Source of the DNA: Glaciimonas immobilis
GTDB taxonomy: Bacteria > Pseudomonadota > Gammaproteobacteria > Burkholderiales > Burkholderiaceae_D
NCBI RefSeq assembly: GCF_011947285.1
Contig: NZ_JAAOZT010000003.1
Location: forward strand, 1-64,000
Length of the DNA stretch: 64,000 nucleotides
Reading direction: 5' to 3'
In this document: piece after piece, positions 17,549 to 28,600 of the stretch
How the letters are laid out: each line of letters opens with the position of its first letter
How positions within the stretch are numbered: position 1 is the stretch's first letter
Notes under the pieces: generated by a model
Told to the model about the DNA's origin: nothing
Databases searched by the model: none
What the model saw: the letters and a program-made list of their open reading frames with translations, nothing else
Made by a program: the position numbers and the translations under genes

Positions 17549-20500
17549 ATGAGCCAGATCCACCACGAATGCGAACTTGAACGCCATATCGTCGAGCAAC
17601 TCACGGCAGCCGGTTGGCTGCTGGGAAAGTCCACCGGCTATGACCCGGCCAGGGCGCTGTTCCGGGAAGATGTAATCGGCTGGCTTCAAACCAGCCAGCC
17701 GCAAGCCTGGGCCAAGCTTAGCAGCCTGAACGGCGCCGGCACGGAAGTTGCCGTGCTGGATCGCTTGGTGAAGATGCTGGAAAGCAAAGATGGCGGCACG
17801 GTGAATGTGCTGCGCGACGGCTTTGCGATGGCAGGCGGCGGCACCTTGGCGATGAGTCAGGCGCTGCCCGAGGATGAGCGCAACCAGACAGTGCTGGAGC
17901 GCTATGCCGCTAACCGCCTGCGGGTCGTGCCGCAGCTGCGCTACTCACTCGACAAGAGCGACGAGATCGACCTGGCGTTCTTCATCAACGGCATTCCAGT
18001 GGCCACCGTGGAGCTGAAAACCGACTTCACCCAGTCGGTCGAGGCGGCCATGGACCAGTATCGGCAGGATCGTCCGCCGAAGAATGAGAAGACCGGCCGC
18101 GTCGAGCCGCTGCTGGCGTTCAAGCGTGGCGCGGTGGTACATTTCGCGATGAGTGACAGCGACATCCGCATGAGCACCAAGCTGGCTGGCGACTCGACCT
18201 TTTTCCTGCCGTTCAACCGGGGCAACGATGGCGCGGCGGGTAACCCACCGGGCGCGAACGGCAGCTATCCGGTGAGTTATCTGTGGCAACGGGTACTGCA
18301 AAAGGACAATTGGTTGCGTATCTTCCATCGCTTTGTACTGCTAGAGCGCAAAGAGATGCAGGACGTTAACGGCACAACCACTTTCAAAGAAAACCTGATC
18401 TTTCCGCGTTTTCACCAGTGGGAAGGCGTGACTAAGATGGTCGATGCGGTGCGGGCGGAGGGAACTGGCCAGCCTTATCTGATTCAGCATAGCGCCGGTT
18501 CCGGCAAAACCAATACCATCGCCTGGATGGCGCATTCGCTGATCCGCGTGCGTCGACCAGATGGCGAACCGTACTTCCATAGCGTGATTGTGGTGACCGA
18601 CCGCACTGTGCTGGACAAGCAGTTGCAAGACGCCATCGGCCAGATCGAACATCAAACCGGCGTGGTGTGCGCGATTGACCGGCAGCAATCGAGTAAGCCG
18701 AAAAGTCAGCAGTTGGCTGACGCGATGCTGGCCGGTGTGCCGATCATCGTGGTGACGCTGCAGACCTTCCCTTGGGCACAGAAATTAATCCTCGCCGAAC
18801 AGAGTTTGCGGGATCGGCGCTTCGCCATCATCATCGACGAGGCGCATAGCTCGACCGGCGGCAGCAGCGCCGATGATTTGCGCTATGTGCTGACAGGGCA
18901 AAGCGAAGAAGAATGGGAGACGCTGAGCAAGGAGGAAAAGCTGTCGGTATGGCAGTCTTCCCGCCAACGCCCAGGTAATGCCAGCTACTTCGCCTTCACC
19001 GCCACGCCCAAACACTCCACGCTGAGCCTGTTCGGTCGGCCGCGTCAACCGGAGCAACCGGTATCCAAAGACAACCCACCCGTGCCGTTTCACCTGTACA
19101 CGATGCAGCAGGCCATCGAAGAGGGCTTCATCCTTGACGTGCTAAAAAACTACACCAGCTATGACGTCGCTTTCCGTATCGGTTCTAAGTTTGCCGAGAG
19201 TGACGATGAACGCGTGGACGAAAAGAGCGCTAAGCGCGCCCTGGCCAAATGGCTGTCGTTGCACCCGACCAACGTGGCGCAAAAGGTGGAGCTGATCATC
19301 GAACACTTCCGCGCCAATGTCGCCCACCTGCTGGGTGGCCAAGCCAAAGCTATGGTGGTCACTTCTTCAAGGGCCTCGGCGGTGAAGTACCAGCTGGCCC
19401 TGGATCGTTACTGCCAAAGCAAGGGCTATCAAGGGATTCAGGCGATGGTGGCGTTCTCCGGTGAGGTCGCGAACAAGGATGTGCAAGATGGCCAGTTTTC
19501 CGAGGATCATCAGTTCAGCGAAACCAACATGAATCCTGGACTGAAAGGGCGGGAAATGCGCAAGGCATTCGATACCCAGGATTATCGGGTGATGATCGTC
19601 GCCAACAAATTTCAAACCGGCTTCGACCAGCCCAAACTGGTGGCCATGTATCTGGATAAGAAGATTTCAGGTGTGGAAGCGGTACAGACCCTATCGCGCC
19701 TGAATCGCACGTATCCGGGCAAGGACAAGACCTTTGTCCTAGACTTTGCCAACGAGTCGGAAGAAATCGTCGACGCATTCAAGACCTTTTATCGCGATGC
19801 CAAGGTGTCGGATGTGCAAGACCCCAACATCGTGTATGACATCAAGCAGCGCCTGGATGGCATGTTGATTTACGAAGCGAGTGAAATCGCGGCCTTTGGC
19901 GATGCCATCGTGAATAAGAGTGTTACGCATCAGAAACTGTATTCCCTGACCCAGGCCGCCACCGACCGCTTTAACGGCAAACTGAAGGCATTGAATGATG
20001 CCATCGACAAATGGGATGAGGCCTGGCGTATTGCGAGCGATGCAGACGATCAGAAAGGCATGGCGCACGCGGATGTCCAGAGATCCGAACAGACCAAGGC
20101 GCGGGATGAGCTGATGATTTTTAGCGAGAGCCTGACCAAGTTCGTGCGCAGTTATGAATATGTGGCGCAGCTGGTGGAATTTGGTGACCCTGGCTTGGAA
20201 GCGTTTGCCAGTTACGCCCGCCTGTTGCGCAAGCGTCTGAAAGGCATCACGCCGGAGCAGGTGGATTTGGGCGATCTGACGTTGACGCATTACAAAGCTA
20301 TAAAGGGTGATACGTTGACTGGGCTTTTTGCGGTTGAGCAGATACCGGAGCTATACGGGATTACCGATAATGGCTTACGTGATGGCCGCGACCGTGAAAA
20401 AAAATATCTATCTGAGTTGATTGAAAAACTGAATGATGCTTTCGGCAAAGACATCAGTGACAAAGATAAGGTGGCCTTTGCGGTGCATGTGTCTGAGAAG

Positions 20501-20737
20501 CTACGCGATGACGAGATGGTGATGGCGCAGGTGCAAAATAACAGTCGGGATCAGGCGATGAAAGCCAATCTGCCAGCCGCTGCCGTCGCTGCAATCGTTG
20601 AGGCAATGAGCACCCATCAGAGCATGGCTACGAAGCTGTTGAGCGACGAAGTGACGCGGGATCTGTTCTTTGGCGTTGTGTATGAAATGCTCAAGAAGGA
20701 CATGAGCGGGGATTTGCTGACTGCCGCTCGCCGATAG
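17549..20737 (+). CDS. hsdR: Type I restriction endonuclease subunit
   Basis: This 1062-residue translocase-nuclease shows the PD-(D/E)xK nuclease near the N-terminus: D141 and E155-x-K157 (EIDLAFFINGIPVATVELK). The SF2 helicase engine has Walker A SAGSGKT at 315-321 and DEAH at 430-433, with later motifs ATPKHST, FQTGFDQP and QTLSRLNR. It uses ATP to reel in unmethylated DNA and cut at a distance. It lies 88 bp after hsdS in the same direction, completing an hsdMSR operon. No truncation is visible, so the system should be active. Confidence 0.95.
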   Translation: MSQIHHECELERHIVEQLTAAGWLLGKSTGYDPARALFREDVIGWLQTSQPQAWAKLSSLNGAGTEVAVLDRLVKMLESKDGGTVNVLRDGFAMAGGGTLAMSQALPEDERNQTVLERYAANRLRVVPQLRYSLDKSDEIDLAFFINGIPVATVELKTDFTQSVEAAMDQYRQDRPPKNEKTGRVEPLLAFKRGAVVHFAMSDSDIRMSTKLAGDSTFFLPFNRGNDGAAGNPPGANGSYPVSYLWQRVLQKDNWLRIFHRFVLLERKEMQDVNGTTTFKENLIFPRFHQWEGVTKMVDAVRAEGTGQPYLIQHSAGSGKTNTIAWMAHSLIRVRRPDGEPYFHSVIVVTDRTVLDKQLQDAIGQIEHQTGVVCAIDRQQSSKPKSQQLADAMLAGVPIIVVTLQTFPWAQKLILAEQSLRDRRFAIIIDEAHSSTGGSSADDLRYVLTGQSEEEWETLSKEEKLSVWQSSRQRPGNASYFAFTATPKHSTLSLFGRPRQPEQPVSKDNPPVPFHLYTMQQAIEEGFILDVLKNYTSYDVAFRIGSKFAESDDERVDEKSAKRALAKWLSLHPTNVAQKVELIIEHFRANVAHLLGGQAKAMVVTSSRASAVKYQLALDRYCQSKGYQGIQAMVAFSGEVANKDVQDGQFSEDHQFSETNMNPGLKGREMRKAFDTQDYRVMIVANKFQTGFDQPKLVAMYLDKKISGVEAVQTLSRLNRTYPGKDKTFVLDFANESEEIVDAFKTFYRDAKVSDVQDPNIVYDIKQRLDGMLIYEASEIAAFGDAIVNKSVTHQKLYSLTQAATDRFNGKLKALNDAIDKWDEAWRIASDADDQKGMAHADVQRSEQTKARDELMIFSESLTKFVRSYEYVAQLVEFGDPGLEAFASYARLLRKRLKGITPEQVDLGDLTLTHYKAIKGDTLTGLFAVEQIPELYGITDNGLRDGRDREKKYLSELIEKLNDAFGKDISDKDKVAFAVHVSEKLRDDEMVMAQVQNNSRDQAMKANLPAAAVAAIVEAMSTHQSMATKLLSDEVTRDLFFGVVYEMLKKDMSGDLLTAARR

Positions 20738-20866
20738 AAGGGCTCGCAGATGGACCGTGAAGCCATTTAAGGAACTTGGGGTTCGAGGTCCCATGCCAGT
20801 AGCCGGGATTTCAGTTGGTAGAAGTAGATCGCAAACTCATCGTAGCAAGCTAAACGGGAAACGCTA

Positions 20867-23800
20867 ATGAAGAAACCTCTGGTATCCATCGAACCCGCCG
20901 CGATCAAATTACTCAATCCCGCAGAGGGTGTTCGGCTAATACGCGATCTGCTTTGGAGCGAGGTGACGCGACTAGGAATTCCGCGCCAGAATGTTGTGAT
21001 CTCTTCGGACATCACGGTGAAGGACGGTGGAATTGACGCCAGCGTTGAAACCGAGGGAAGCTACGATTCGATTTTGGTGCCAGGCGCGTGCCATTTTCAG
21101 ATCAAGACCGGTGAATCTTTCAAGCCGTGGCAAGAGGCCCAGATTCGCGCTGAGTTGTTTGGAGCCAGCCCTGTTGCTCGCGCAAATTTGGGAGCGGCCG
21201 TCCTTCAATGTGTGGAATCCGGGACCGCTTATGCGCTCGTCACCTTGGGTCATGACCTCACCACCGAGCAACAGGCGCAGGCAAGTGGATTTTTAAGGAA
21301 GTTTTTTGAGGATTGTGGTTTTGGCGATCCCCAGATTTCGGTGCTCGGAGTAACGCAGATCATAAGCTTATTGACCCTTCACCCGTCGCTTTGCCTCGAT
21401 CTCAATGGGCTTGGTGACCTTCCGTTTCAGACCTCGCAATCTTGGGCCGATAATTCCGATATGACGAAGCAGTTGGCACTGGGTGATTCACAGGAAAGCT
21501 TCATCGGTGAATTGCAAGCGGCGTTGGATGGCGCCGACATTCAGCATGTCCGAATCGTTGGAGAACCTGGCATAGGCAAGAGCCGTCTCGTATTAGAGGC
21601 CATACTGCGACACCCTGATTTTTTAGCCAACACGCTTTATGTCAGGCAGGCGAGCGACTTTCAGAACAGCCCACTTTTCAATGAACTGTTGAAGAAAGGT
21701 CGGAATTACTCCGTCCTGCTTGTAGTCGACGAGTGCGACGATGCGGATCGTTCAGCAATTTGGCGCGCCTTAAAGGGCCGCGAGTTGATCAAGTTGGTCA
21801 CGATCGACCATGGCCCGGAAGCTAGCGGTGGACAAGGCATGCAAACATTGCAGGCGCCCCCGTTGGAAGCCGCGCAAGTTGAGGAAATTCTTCGGTCGTA
21901 TATCGGCGATAAGGTCGGGTTGCGAAACTGGGCCGAGTGGTGTGGTGGATCGGCCAGGGTGGCGCATGCATTGGGTGAAAATCTTAGGGACAATCCAGAG
22001 GATATTTTGCGAACGCCCGGCACGGTTCCAATCTGGGACCGCTTCATATCGGGATACGGCCAAACGCGCGGCGACGAGTCCGGCAGAGTGGTATTGCGGC
22101 ACATCGCTTTGTTTGAGAAATTTGGAGCGCGGATTCCGGTTCAATACGAGGCTGAATTTATAGCAAAACTTGTAGGGAAAACTGATCCTTCGATCACGCA
22201 GGCGAAGTTTGACAGCATCGTTGGCTATTACCGAAAGCGTCGCATCCTTCAGGGTGATCGCACTCTACGAATAGTGCCACCGGCGCTTCAAGTGTATTTG
22301 TGGAGGGACTGGTGGGAAAATTACGGCTCGGGAGTCGATCTCAAAGAAATGATGAGCAATATGCCCAAGAGCCTCTACGGCTGGTTCATGCGGCCTTTCG
22401 TCTACGCCCATGGAGTGGAGTCCGCGCGCGACATTGTGAAAGCAATACTGGATCCTCGTAGTGGCCTGTTCGCCGATCGTGAGTTCCTGACCTCCGAGAC
22501 GGGCTTGGCATTCATCAGTTTGTTGGCGGAAGCGGACCCCGCCTCGACCCTGGCGCTGTTGAAATCGACGTTTTCAAAGTGGCCTGACGACGAACTTACT
22601 GAATTGAAAAAGGGGCGGCAAAACATTGCATGGGCTTTGGAGAAAATCGCGGTATGGGAAGGTCACTTCCGCCAAGCAGCAAAAGTCCTGCTTCGATTGT
22701 CATTAGGAGATACGTCCACCAACTCGAACAACGCGAAAGGCATTTTCACCGCTCTATTTTCTCCGAACGGCGCGGCCACAGAAGCTCCGTTTGTAGATCG
22801 TGTTTCTTTGGCAAAGGAATTTTTGACAAGCGGTGATTCATTTGAGCGCTCGATGGGGCTTTTGGCCAGCGCTGAGGTGTTCAGCAATCGCGGAAACTCG
22901 CGAATCATCGGCGTCGAGTATCAAGGTCTTAGGCCAGAGGTGAAATTCTGGCAGGCCAAGGTTTGGAGCGAGCTGATTGATCCATGGCGCTCAATGTTGG
23001 GCGACTTAATGCAGGTTCGGGCTCAGGGCGATTCAGCTTGGAGAGCCGAGGTCGACAAGGCGCTGCTGTCATCCATCGAAAATTTGGCACGGACCAATGT
23101 TCTTCATGGTGAAATCATTGACGCCATGAACGAACTTTCCAAAGTTGATGATAATTTCGAAGAACTGACACAACTGGTCCTTCGGCTTTTGCGGTATCGG
23201 AATCCCGAAGCCCCGGAAGACTTCACGCGTGCGCTAACGGCCCTCTCGACAAAGCTTGTTGGAACGACGTTTTCGGAGCGGCTGCGCCGATATGTGTTGA
23301 GCACCATTTGGGAGGACGACTACCCGTCAGATGACGATTCCGATGAGCCAAGTAAAATCGCCTCGCGCATCCGTCTGGGACTGGCGCAAGAAGCAGCACG
23401 CGACGATATTCTTCTCGCGGATGCCTTGCCTGTTCTTTTCAAAAGCAAGGGGTATCGCGTCGAGCAATTCGGATTTGACGTTGCCGGCGCGTTGGCGGAC
23501 TATCGATTTGATGACGCGGTGCTGACTCAAACGCGCCTTGCGCAAACGCCTGTATATTCGATGTTCTTGTCCGGCTATCTTCGCGGCGTCCATGGCATGA
23601 ATCCGACTCGATGGGAGGCGTTGGCGGAACAGTTGATTTCCGATCCGCAACGATGGATTTTGCTGGCTGTTGTCTGCTCGGGCATGACAGAGAAGATCTT
23701 TGATTCGGTGCTGGGCCTATACAAGTCAGGCGCGATGGATTCCGATTGCCTGGTCGTACTAGGCCGGAACTCGACGCAAAGTAATGTTGGCGTTGCCAAT

Positions 23801-24613
23801 ATTAGACGCGCGCTGAGCGCGATGTTGGAACGCAGGGAAGAAGGTTTCTATCGGTTTGCCGTTGAGATTGCGGAGCGTAAACTCTGCCATTCGCTCCCGC
23901 CACACGCAGATGACGAGGCATTGGCATTCAGGATTTTGTGTGACGACTGCGCGCTTGCCCACAGTATGAACACAATGGATGAGCACTATTGGCATGGGCT
24001 TGCGAAGCGTTTCAGGGCGCAATTTCCGAATAGTGATGGGGAACTCATGGGACGTTTGATATGCGCGTCCGCTTCATTCCATGGCATTGCCGCCAGTGGC
24101 CATGTGTCGAAAGTCGCCGGCGAAATCTGCGCAGCGAATCCTGCGCAGGCTTGGGCGCTGGTGTCGCAAGAGCTGCTCGGTGAACGCGCGCACATAATGA
24201 TACGCTGGCTTGGGGAAGGTGGATCGCACGGCCGCCCAGTCGAACTGGCAATTTTGAATTTCCGAGTCGAAGACATTTTCGAATGGATTGATACCGATCC
24301 TGGTCACAGATCCCTAATGATTACCGAGACCTTGGTCCCAAGTCTTGAGCAAGGTCCGGCTGGAGACCTTACGAAAGCGTTCTTGGCGAAATACGGTGAA
24401 TTGGAGCATGTCGGAGGTTCGGTGATGTCGAGATTCTCTATGGGAAGCTGGTCTGGTCCGCGCAGCCAACACTGTAAGGTGAAGCGAGATCGAGCGAGGA
24501 AATGGCTGACTGAGACCGACTCCTCCAAGGTTCAGGACTGGTTATCGGCATACATCGAAAGCTTAAGCCAAGAAATTGAGCATGCGCTCATTAGCGAGGA
24601 ACGGTATTTCTAA
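20867..24613 (+). CDS. Putative defence protein: PD-(D/E)xK-like nuclease fused to a STAND-type P-loop ATPase
   Basis: This is a protein of 1248 residues. The N-terminal 130 residues resemble a restriction-endonuclease fold of the D...QxK type: GGID with D57, then FQIKTG with Q78-x-K80. An ATPase follows, with Walker A GEPGIGKS at 232-239 and Walker B LLVVDEC near 284-290. About 800 residues of predicted helical repeats make up the rest. This nuclease-ATPase-helical-repeat layout is that of Avs/AVAST-like sensor proteins, in which the C-terminal repeats bind a phage protein and the nuclease then degrades DNA; that role is inferred. It follows hsdR by 129 bp in the same direction, which is typical of extra genes carried beside type I systems. 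An ATP-dependent restriction enzyme with another mechanism is the main alternative. Confidence 0.65.
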   Translation: MKKPLVSIEPAAIKLLNPAEGVRLIRDLLWSEVTRLGIPRQNVVISSDITVKDGGIDASVETEGSYDSILVPGACHFQIKTGESFKPWQEAQIRAELFGASPVARANLGAAVLQCVESGTAYALVTLGHDLTTEQQAQASGFLRKFFEDCGFGDPQISVLGVTQIISLLTLHPSLCLDLNGLGDLPFQTSQSWADNSDMTKQLALGDSQESFIGELQAALDGADIQHVRIVGEPGIGKSRLVLEAILRHPDFLANTLYVRQASDFQNSPLFNELLKKGRNYSVLLVVDECDDADRSAIWRALKGRELIKLVTIDHGPEASGGQGMQTLQAPPLEAAQVEEILRSYIGDKVGLRNWAEWCGGSARVAHALGENLRDNPEDILRTPGTVPIWDRFISGYGQTRGDESGRVVLRHIALFEKFGARIPVQYEAEFIAKLVGKTDPSITQAKFDSIVGYYRKRRILQGDRTLRIVPPALQVYLWRDWWENYGSGVDLKEMMSNMPKSLYGWFMRPFVYAHGVESARDIVKAILDPRSGLFADREFLTSETGLAFISLLAEADPASTLALLKSTFSKWPDDELTELKKGRQNIAWALEKIAVWEGHFRQAAKVLLRLSLGDTSTNSNNAKGIFTALFSPNGAATEAPFVDRVSLAKEFLTSGDSFERSMGLLASAEVFSNRGNSRIIGVEYQGLRPEVKFWQAKVWSELIDPWRSMLGDLMQVRAQGDSAWRAEVDKALLSSIENLARTNVLHGEIIDAMNELSKVDDNFEELTQLVLRLLRYRNPEAPEDFTRALTALSTKLVGTTFSERLRRYVLSTIWEDDYPSDDDSDEPSKIASRIRLGLAQEAARDDILLADALPVLFKSKGYRVEQFGFDVAGALADYRFDDAVLTQTRLAQTPVYSMFLSGYLRGVHGMNPTRWEALAEQLISDPQRWILLAVVCSGMTEKIFDSVLGLYKSGAMDSDCLVVLGRNSTQSNVGVANIRRALSAMLERREEGFYRFAVEIAERKLCHSLPPHADDEALAFRILCDDCALAHSMNTMDEHYWHGLAKRFRAQFPNSDGELMGRLICASASFHGIAASGHVSKVAGEICAANPAQAWALVSQELLGERAHIMIRWLGEGGSHGRPVELAILNFRVEDIFEWIDTDPGHRSLMITETLVPSLEQGPAGDLTKAFLAKYGELEHVGGSVMSRFSMGSWSGPRSQHCKVKRDRARKWLTETDSSKVQDWLSAYIESLSQEIEHALISEERYF

Positions 24614-25314
24614 TCGAGCGCTGCTAAATCTTTGATCGACCGCTCGCGAACATGGGGTACCCCGCAAAACACCACCGTCATTTCATCTGCAGCTCGCGCA
24701 TTTTTAGCACGGGCCTTGTAACCGGCATTTATAGGCTTTTTCCCGCAACAAGGTAACGAGTAAGGCCCGAAATTTCGTCATGTGTGACGAAACGAGGACC
24801 ATGCAAGGTGGGCCACCTTGCCTACGCTAGTCTATCCTGCATTAGCTAGAGCCAACTTCAATTTCTTCGTCATGCCGAAGAACCGCATCGACTTCTACGG
24901 AAAAAACTTCAGGTAAGACATTTTTAGCCATGCATCGTTTCAATATTAACGATGCGATGAGAACAATTTATATTGCAAATTATGCAATGTATCGGCACGT
25001 AAGTTACGTCTGGCCGCAGAAAAAATGGATCGCCATGCCGAGGAAATCATACATTTTCAAAGACATTGTAACGGCCAATAACGTGCCGATATATGGCTGT
25101 TCCCGCACTTATTCGCATCGGCGTTAAACACCGTGAAGAGATAATTTTCACGGTTATAGAAAAATGAAATATGAAAAATCTGCTAACCGGTAATTAAAAA
25201 CAGCGGGAGACACGCAGATCGTCACGATTGCTGCCGCCCCGGCCGTCATCGACAGCCATGTAGCCCGAACATGCCATTGTCCAAAAACAGGCGCGAGAAC
25301 GGAAGGACGCGCTA
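24614..25314. other. Gene-free stretch with palindromes and a dispersed repeat
   Basis: No convincing gene is present. The stretch holds the first copy of a repeat (24774-24906). It also holds several inverted repeats: GCATCGTT/AACGATGC at 24932-24955, TATCGGCACGTAA/TAACGTGCCGATA at 24990-25002 and 25079-25091, and ACCGTGAA/TTCACGGT at 25130-25154. The last could end a transcript, but no T-run follows. A structured RNA is possible. Confidence 0.5.
24774..24906. repeat. Dispersed palindromic repeat, copy 1
   Basis: This shares its layout with 32319-32420 in the same orientation. Both have a palindrome around AAGGTG/CACCTT (24804-24820 here), the identical block TCTATCCTGCATTAGCTA, a TTCGTCATG-CGAA palindrome (24866-24879 here), and a CTACGGAAAAA end. 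Bases within the first palindrome differ between the copies but stay complementary. An additional TTCGTCA/TGACGAA pair precedes it at 24774-24791. Confidence 0.75.
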
Positions 25315-25617
25315 ATGCGCGGCCACACATCAATACAGGAAATGCGCGAGGCGATCAAGCGTGCGGGTCGCGACTTACCTATCATTTCTCAAGTAGCACG
25401 CATGGGCATACTAGACGCTGCAGCATTCCGCGAGCGTGCAGCAAAAGGCCTGCCACTCGTCATCACCTGGCTCATCGGTAAGTGGCCGCTGTCCGCTCTT
25501 CCACCACAAACGCTACGCGACCGCTTTGGCGGGCTGCACGGGTGCGCGCGGGTTGGGGACTGTGTCAATACCGCTTTCGCGCCTGACCTCGCGCGCTTTG
25601 CCAACATTGGGCTCTAA
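25315..25617 (+). pseudogene. 5' fragment of a cupin-like (JmjC-related) gene
   Basis: This 100-codon frame has a strong ribosome site, GGAAGGA at 25301-25307, and reads like the N-terminus of a Cupin_8-type protein: GLPLVITWLIGKWPLSALPPQTLRDRFGG, then VGDCVNTAFAPD (each read in parts). Such proteins have about 250-350 residues, so the catalytic cupin barrel is missing. It breaks off where the opposite-strand NACHT gene ends, and the last 105 bases overlap that gene. The simplest reading is that the NACHT module inserted into this gene. The missing 3' part was not found elsewhere in the window. Confidence 0.6.
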
Positions 25618-28600
25618 ATACATAGAGAGAACCCGACGTCCGACTAGCTCAGTCACCCGCTGTCTACTTGAAGGGTCAGCAGAGGCTTTAAGCAAGGGGA
25701 AATGCTCAGCTAGGTTCGAGTCAAGAGCCAAGGGTAAAGCTAGAAGAAGCGCAGAGGCTGTTCGAATATCGGAGTCGTTATCTATCAGGAAAGTCGGAGC
25801 TCTATTCAGCCAAACAAGTGCTTCTGAAAAGCTTTCCGCATTCAGAAGAATCTCAGTGTCAGAGGTCAAGAAAGGTATCTTCCTCAACTCCTCCAGCCGT
25901 CGCATTCTACGCTTTGAATTCCTGTGACCTATGCACATCATAGCTAAGCTCGCAATCAGGACGAGAACTAAGCACGTTGGAAGTCCAATTTCCATATATC
26001 GTGAAGCTACCGAAATTTTAATCCCTATAAGGCTAAGGAAAAAATATATACCATTGCCTAGAATCCAAGGAAAAAGGCCGAGCAATGAAACTGAAGCTAC
26101 CATAAGTATGATCCTTAGCCCCACACCCCCAACCGATATGAATTGTTCTTTGGTAAAAAAGGTTGAGAATTTCAGCCGCACTCCCTCAACTCGGTTTTTA
26201 TACATCAGTAGGAGCGTGCCAAAAAAGGCAACGTAAATAATAGCCGTAAACCAAAAATATGGGGAAGCAACAAACTCATGAATCCGGTTATCCACATGGC
26301 TAGAATCGACATTAAATATGGGATTGAAAATTTTTTGAACTGCTCGCATAAAGAAAGGTATTGGAAATACTATAAACGCAAAAACCCATTCGTCCCCCCC
26401 TTTATACTGTAACGTCGGCATACGCCTATCCAGCGATTGAGTGAATAAATTCACGATTCCAAGCCGCACAAGAATGCGACGTAACAAAATGGTTTGGAAT
26501 GAAACGACCCACGCCACCTTGCTTAGCTTGGAAAGCAGGGGGCGTAACATGAGACATCTATGTGTTACGTACGATGCACCCACAGCCGTTGGTAATTGAG
26601 CAGCGAGAGCCTCTAGGCGAAGTCTAGACACGGTATCGCGAGCGGAGAGAGCTTCCGTGGCTAATTTTTTGCGGATAAGACGATTTAGTTCGAGAGAAGC
26701 GTCCCTCAAGTACACGCACTGTTTAAATGCGATTGCCCCTAGTTCCGTAAGCTCGTCTTCCAACGCTACACGCAAATAGCGAGTTAAAACTACCTCGGGT
26801 AATAATCCCCCCAACTTAATCGCCATGTACCTATCATAATAGTCACCATCGGTCCAACGTGGTTCCAACAGGTGGAAGATCGCCGTTGATAATTCGTCCG
26901 GAACGTCTATAAGTCGACGCGCTAAACCCTCTTGAAGAATCTCTAGGATCCGTATGAATGGCTCTGTACTCCAGTCAAAATAACCAATAGCGTACTGGCC
27001 GATTTGTTTTCTACACAACTTGACTTGGTTTAAGCTCCTCTTAACAAGAATATTAGTAGCGGCTTGCAATATTGGAAAAATAGCCTCAACACTTTGCGTT
27101 TGCAGTAAAGTCACCGAATATTCACGCCATTGCGGCTCTAGTAGCAAATCCACGGGGGAAATATATGTGGGGTTTGAGGCGAGAAAGTTCGCAAAAAGAG
27201 TCTCTTGGTACCGCCGATGAGAAAAAGCAAATCTACGATCTCCTTGCCTAGCAGTGGCTACGTCATTACGTCCTATTTTTACATCAACGAGTGCGGAAAT
27301 TAAACTCTGCAGTTGATCTAAAGAAAAACGATCTTCTAGTACTGAATAGATTTCATCTATTTTGGGCGCGAGACTAAGGGCTGAATTTTCTGCAAACGCC
27401 ACAGCTAATGTTCTAGCCCCCTCAATCAGTTGCTGGCTTGTTAAGTGATATTTTTTGAGAATATACTCGGGCTCTCGGCTAGCTAAACGCTCAATATGAG
27501 ATGTTAATAATTGGTGATCATTCACGGGTTGAGCACCCTCGTCCTTAACGTAGCGACATAGAAGTGTTAAAAACAGTGGGTTATTGCCAAGTTTGCTTCT
27601 ATCTGTGGCCAAATGCTGGTGCACGAGTTCGATTTGATCGGCGTCTAAAAACGAATTCTTAACTAGTTCACTTTGTCGCTCGGAACCGAGCGGAAGGATA
27701 CGGAACTTCTTCCAAGGTAAGGCTTCTGGGCCTTTGTATTCCCGAGAAGCAAGAACACTACGGCATTCCCCCATGCCATCTAAGAATTGCCTAATTGCTT
27801 GTGAATATTGCCTTACTGCTGGACTACCCGTTGCTGCGTGTAGAACATCAGGTATTTCATCAAATGAGTCGAATAAAAAAAACCATATTCCGTTCTCTTT
27901 ATTATTTTGCCAATTTTCGCGTACATACGTTGAAGTATCGGCATCACCCCGACGGATGTTGTCTGACACAAATTGTTTAATTAGGTCAGCATCAATAGAA
28001 ATACCAGGTGCTGCTTCCAACTCGCGTAAATTTAAATACAAAGGAATAATTATTTTCTGATTTTTTGAATTTCTTCCCCGCCCTGCAAGCTGCTTAGCGA
28101 GATGACGCAATGCGACGCTTTTTCCGCTACCTGGATCGCCAACAAGTAAAATTGTGCGCTCCGAACTGGAGTCGATCGCACTGATAAGCGAGGAAACTCT
28201 TCGAATACCTGCGAACTTCTTTTTCCGCAGCTTATCAACAGCTGAAATATAGTAACCACCCTCGGTTTCGACCTCCGCCTCGAGGTCGGTAAAATATTGA
28301 TCATTCCAATTCTCTGCTTTTGCCATATAGGCTAAATCGGCATCGAGTACTGAACAGAACTGCTGACGCCTTCTAATATTTCTTTTTTTCTCAGTGCCAA
28401 TAACAAGAGCAAGTGAACTATTTTTATATGCCTCACTTAACTTTATCAAACCTTCTATTGCTGTTGTTAGTGCTTTAAAGAAAAGGTAGCCAACCACCAG
28501 CAGTATGGCTAGTAACAGACATACTGCGGCTAGTCGCCCCCAAGTTTCTCCGGAGACAATGTTGTTTGTAATAAAGTGGTACACCTCCTGAGCGAAGGCT

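Noticed and set aside
24930-25127. 65-codon plus-strand frame between the STAND and cupin-like genes
   Set aside because: It coincides with nested inverted repeats, has no ribosome site and reads as random peptide.
24932-25154. A second retron RNA in the palindromic stretch
   Set aside because: There is no reverse transcriptase beside it, and the long-range arms contain a mismatch and lack an adjacent branching-G context.
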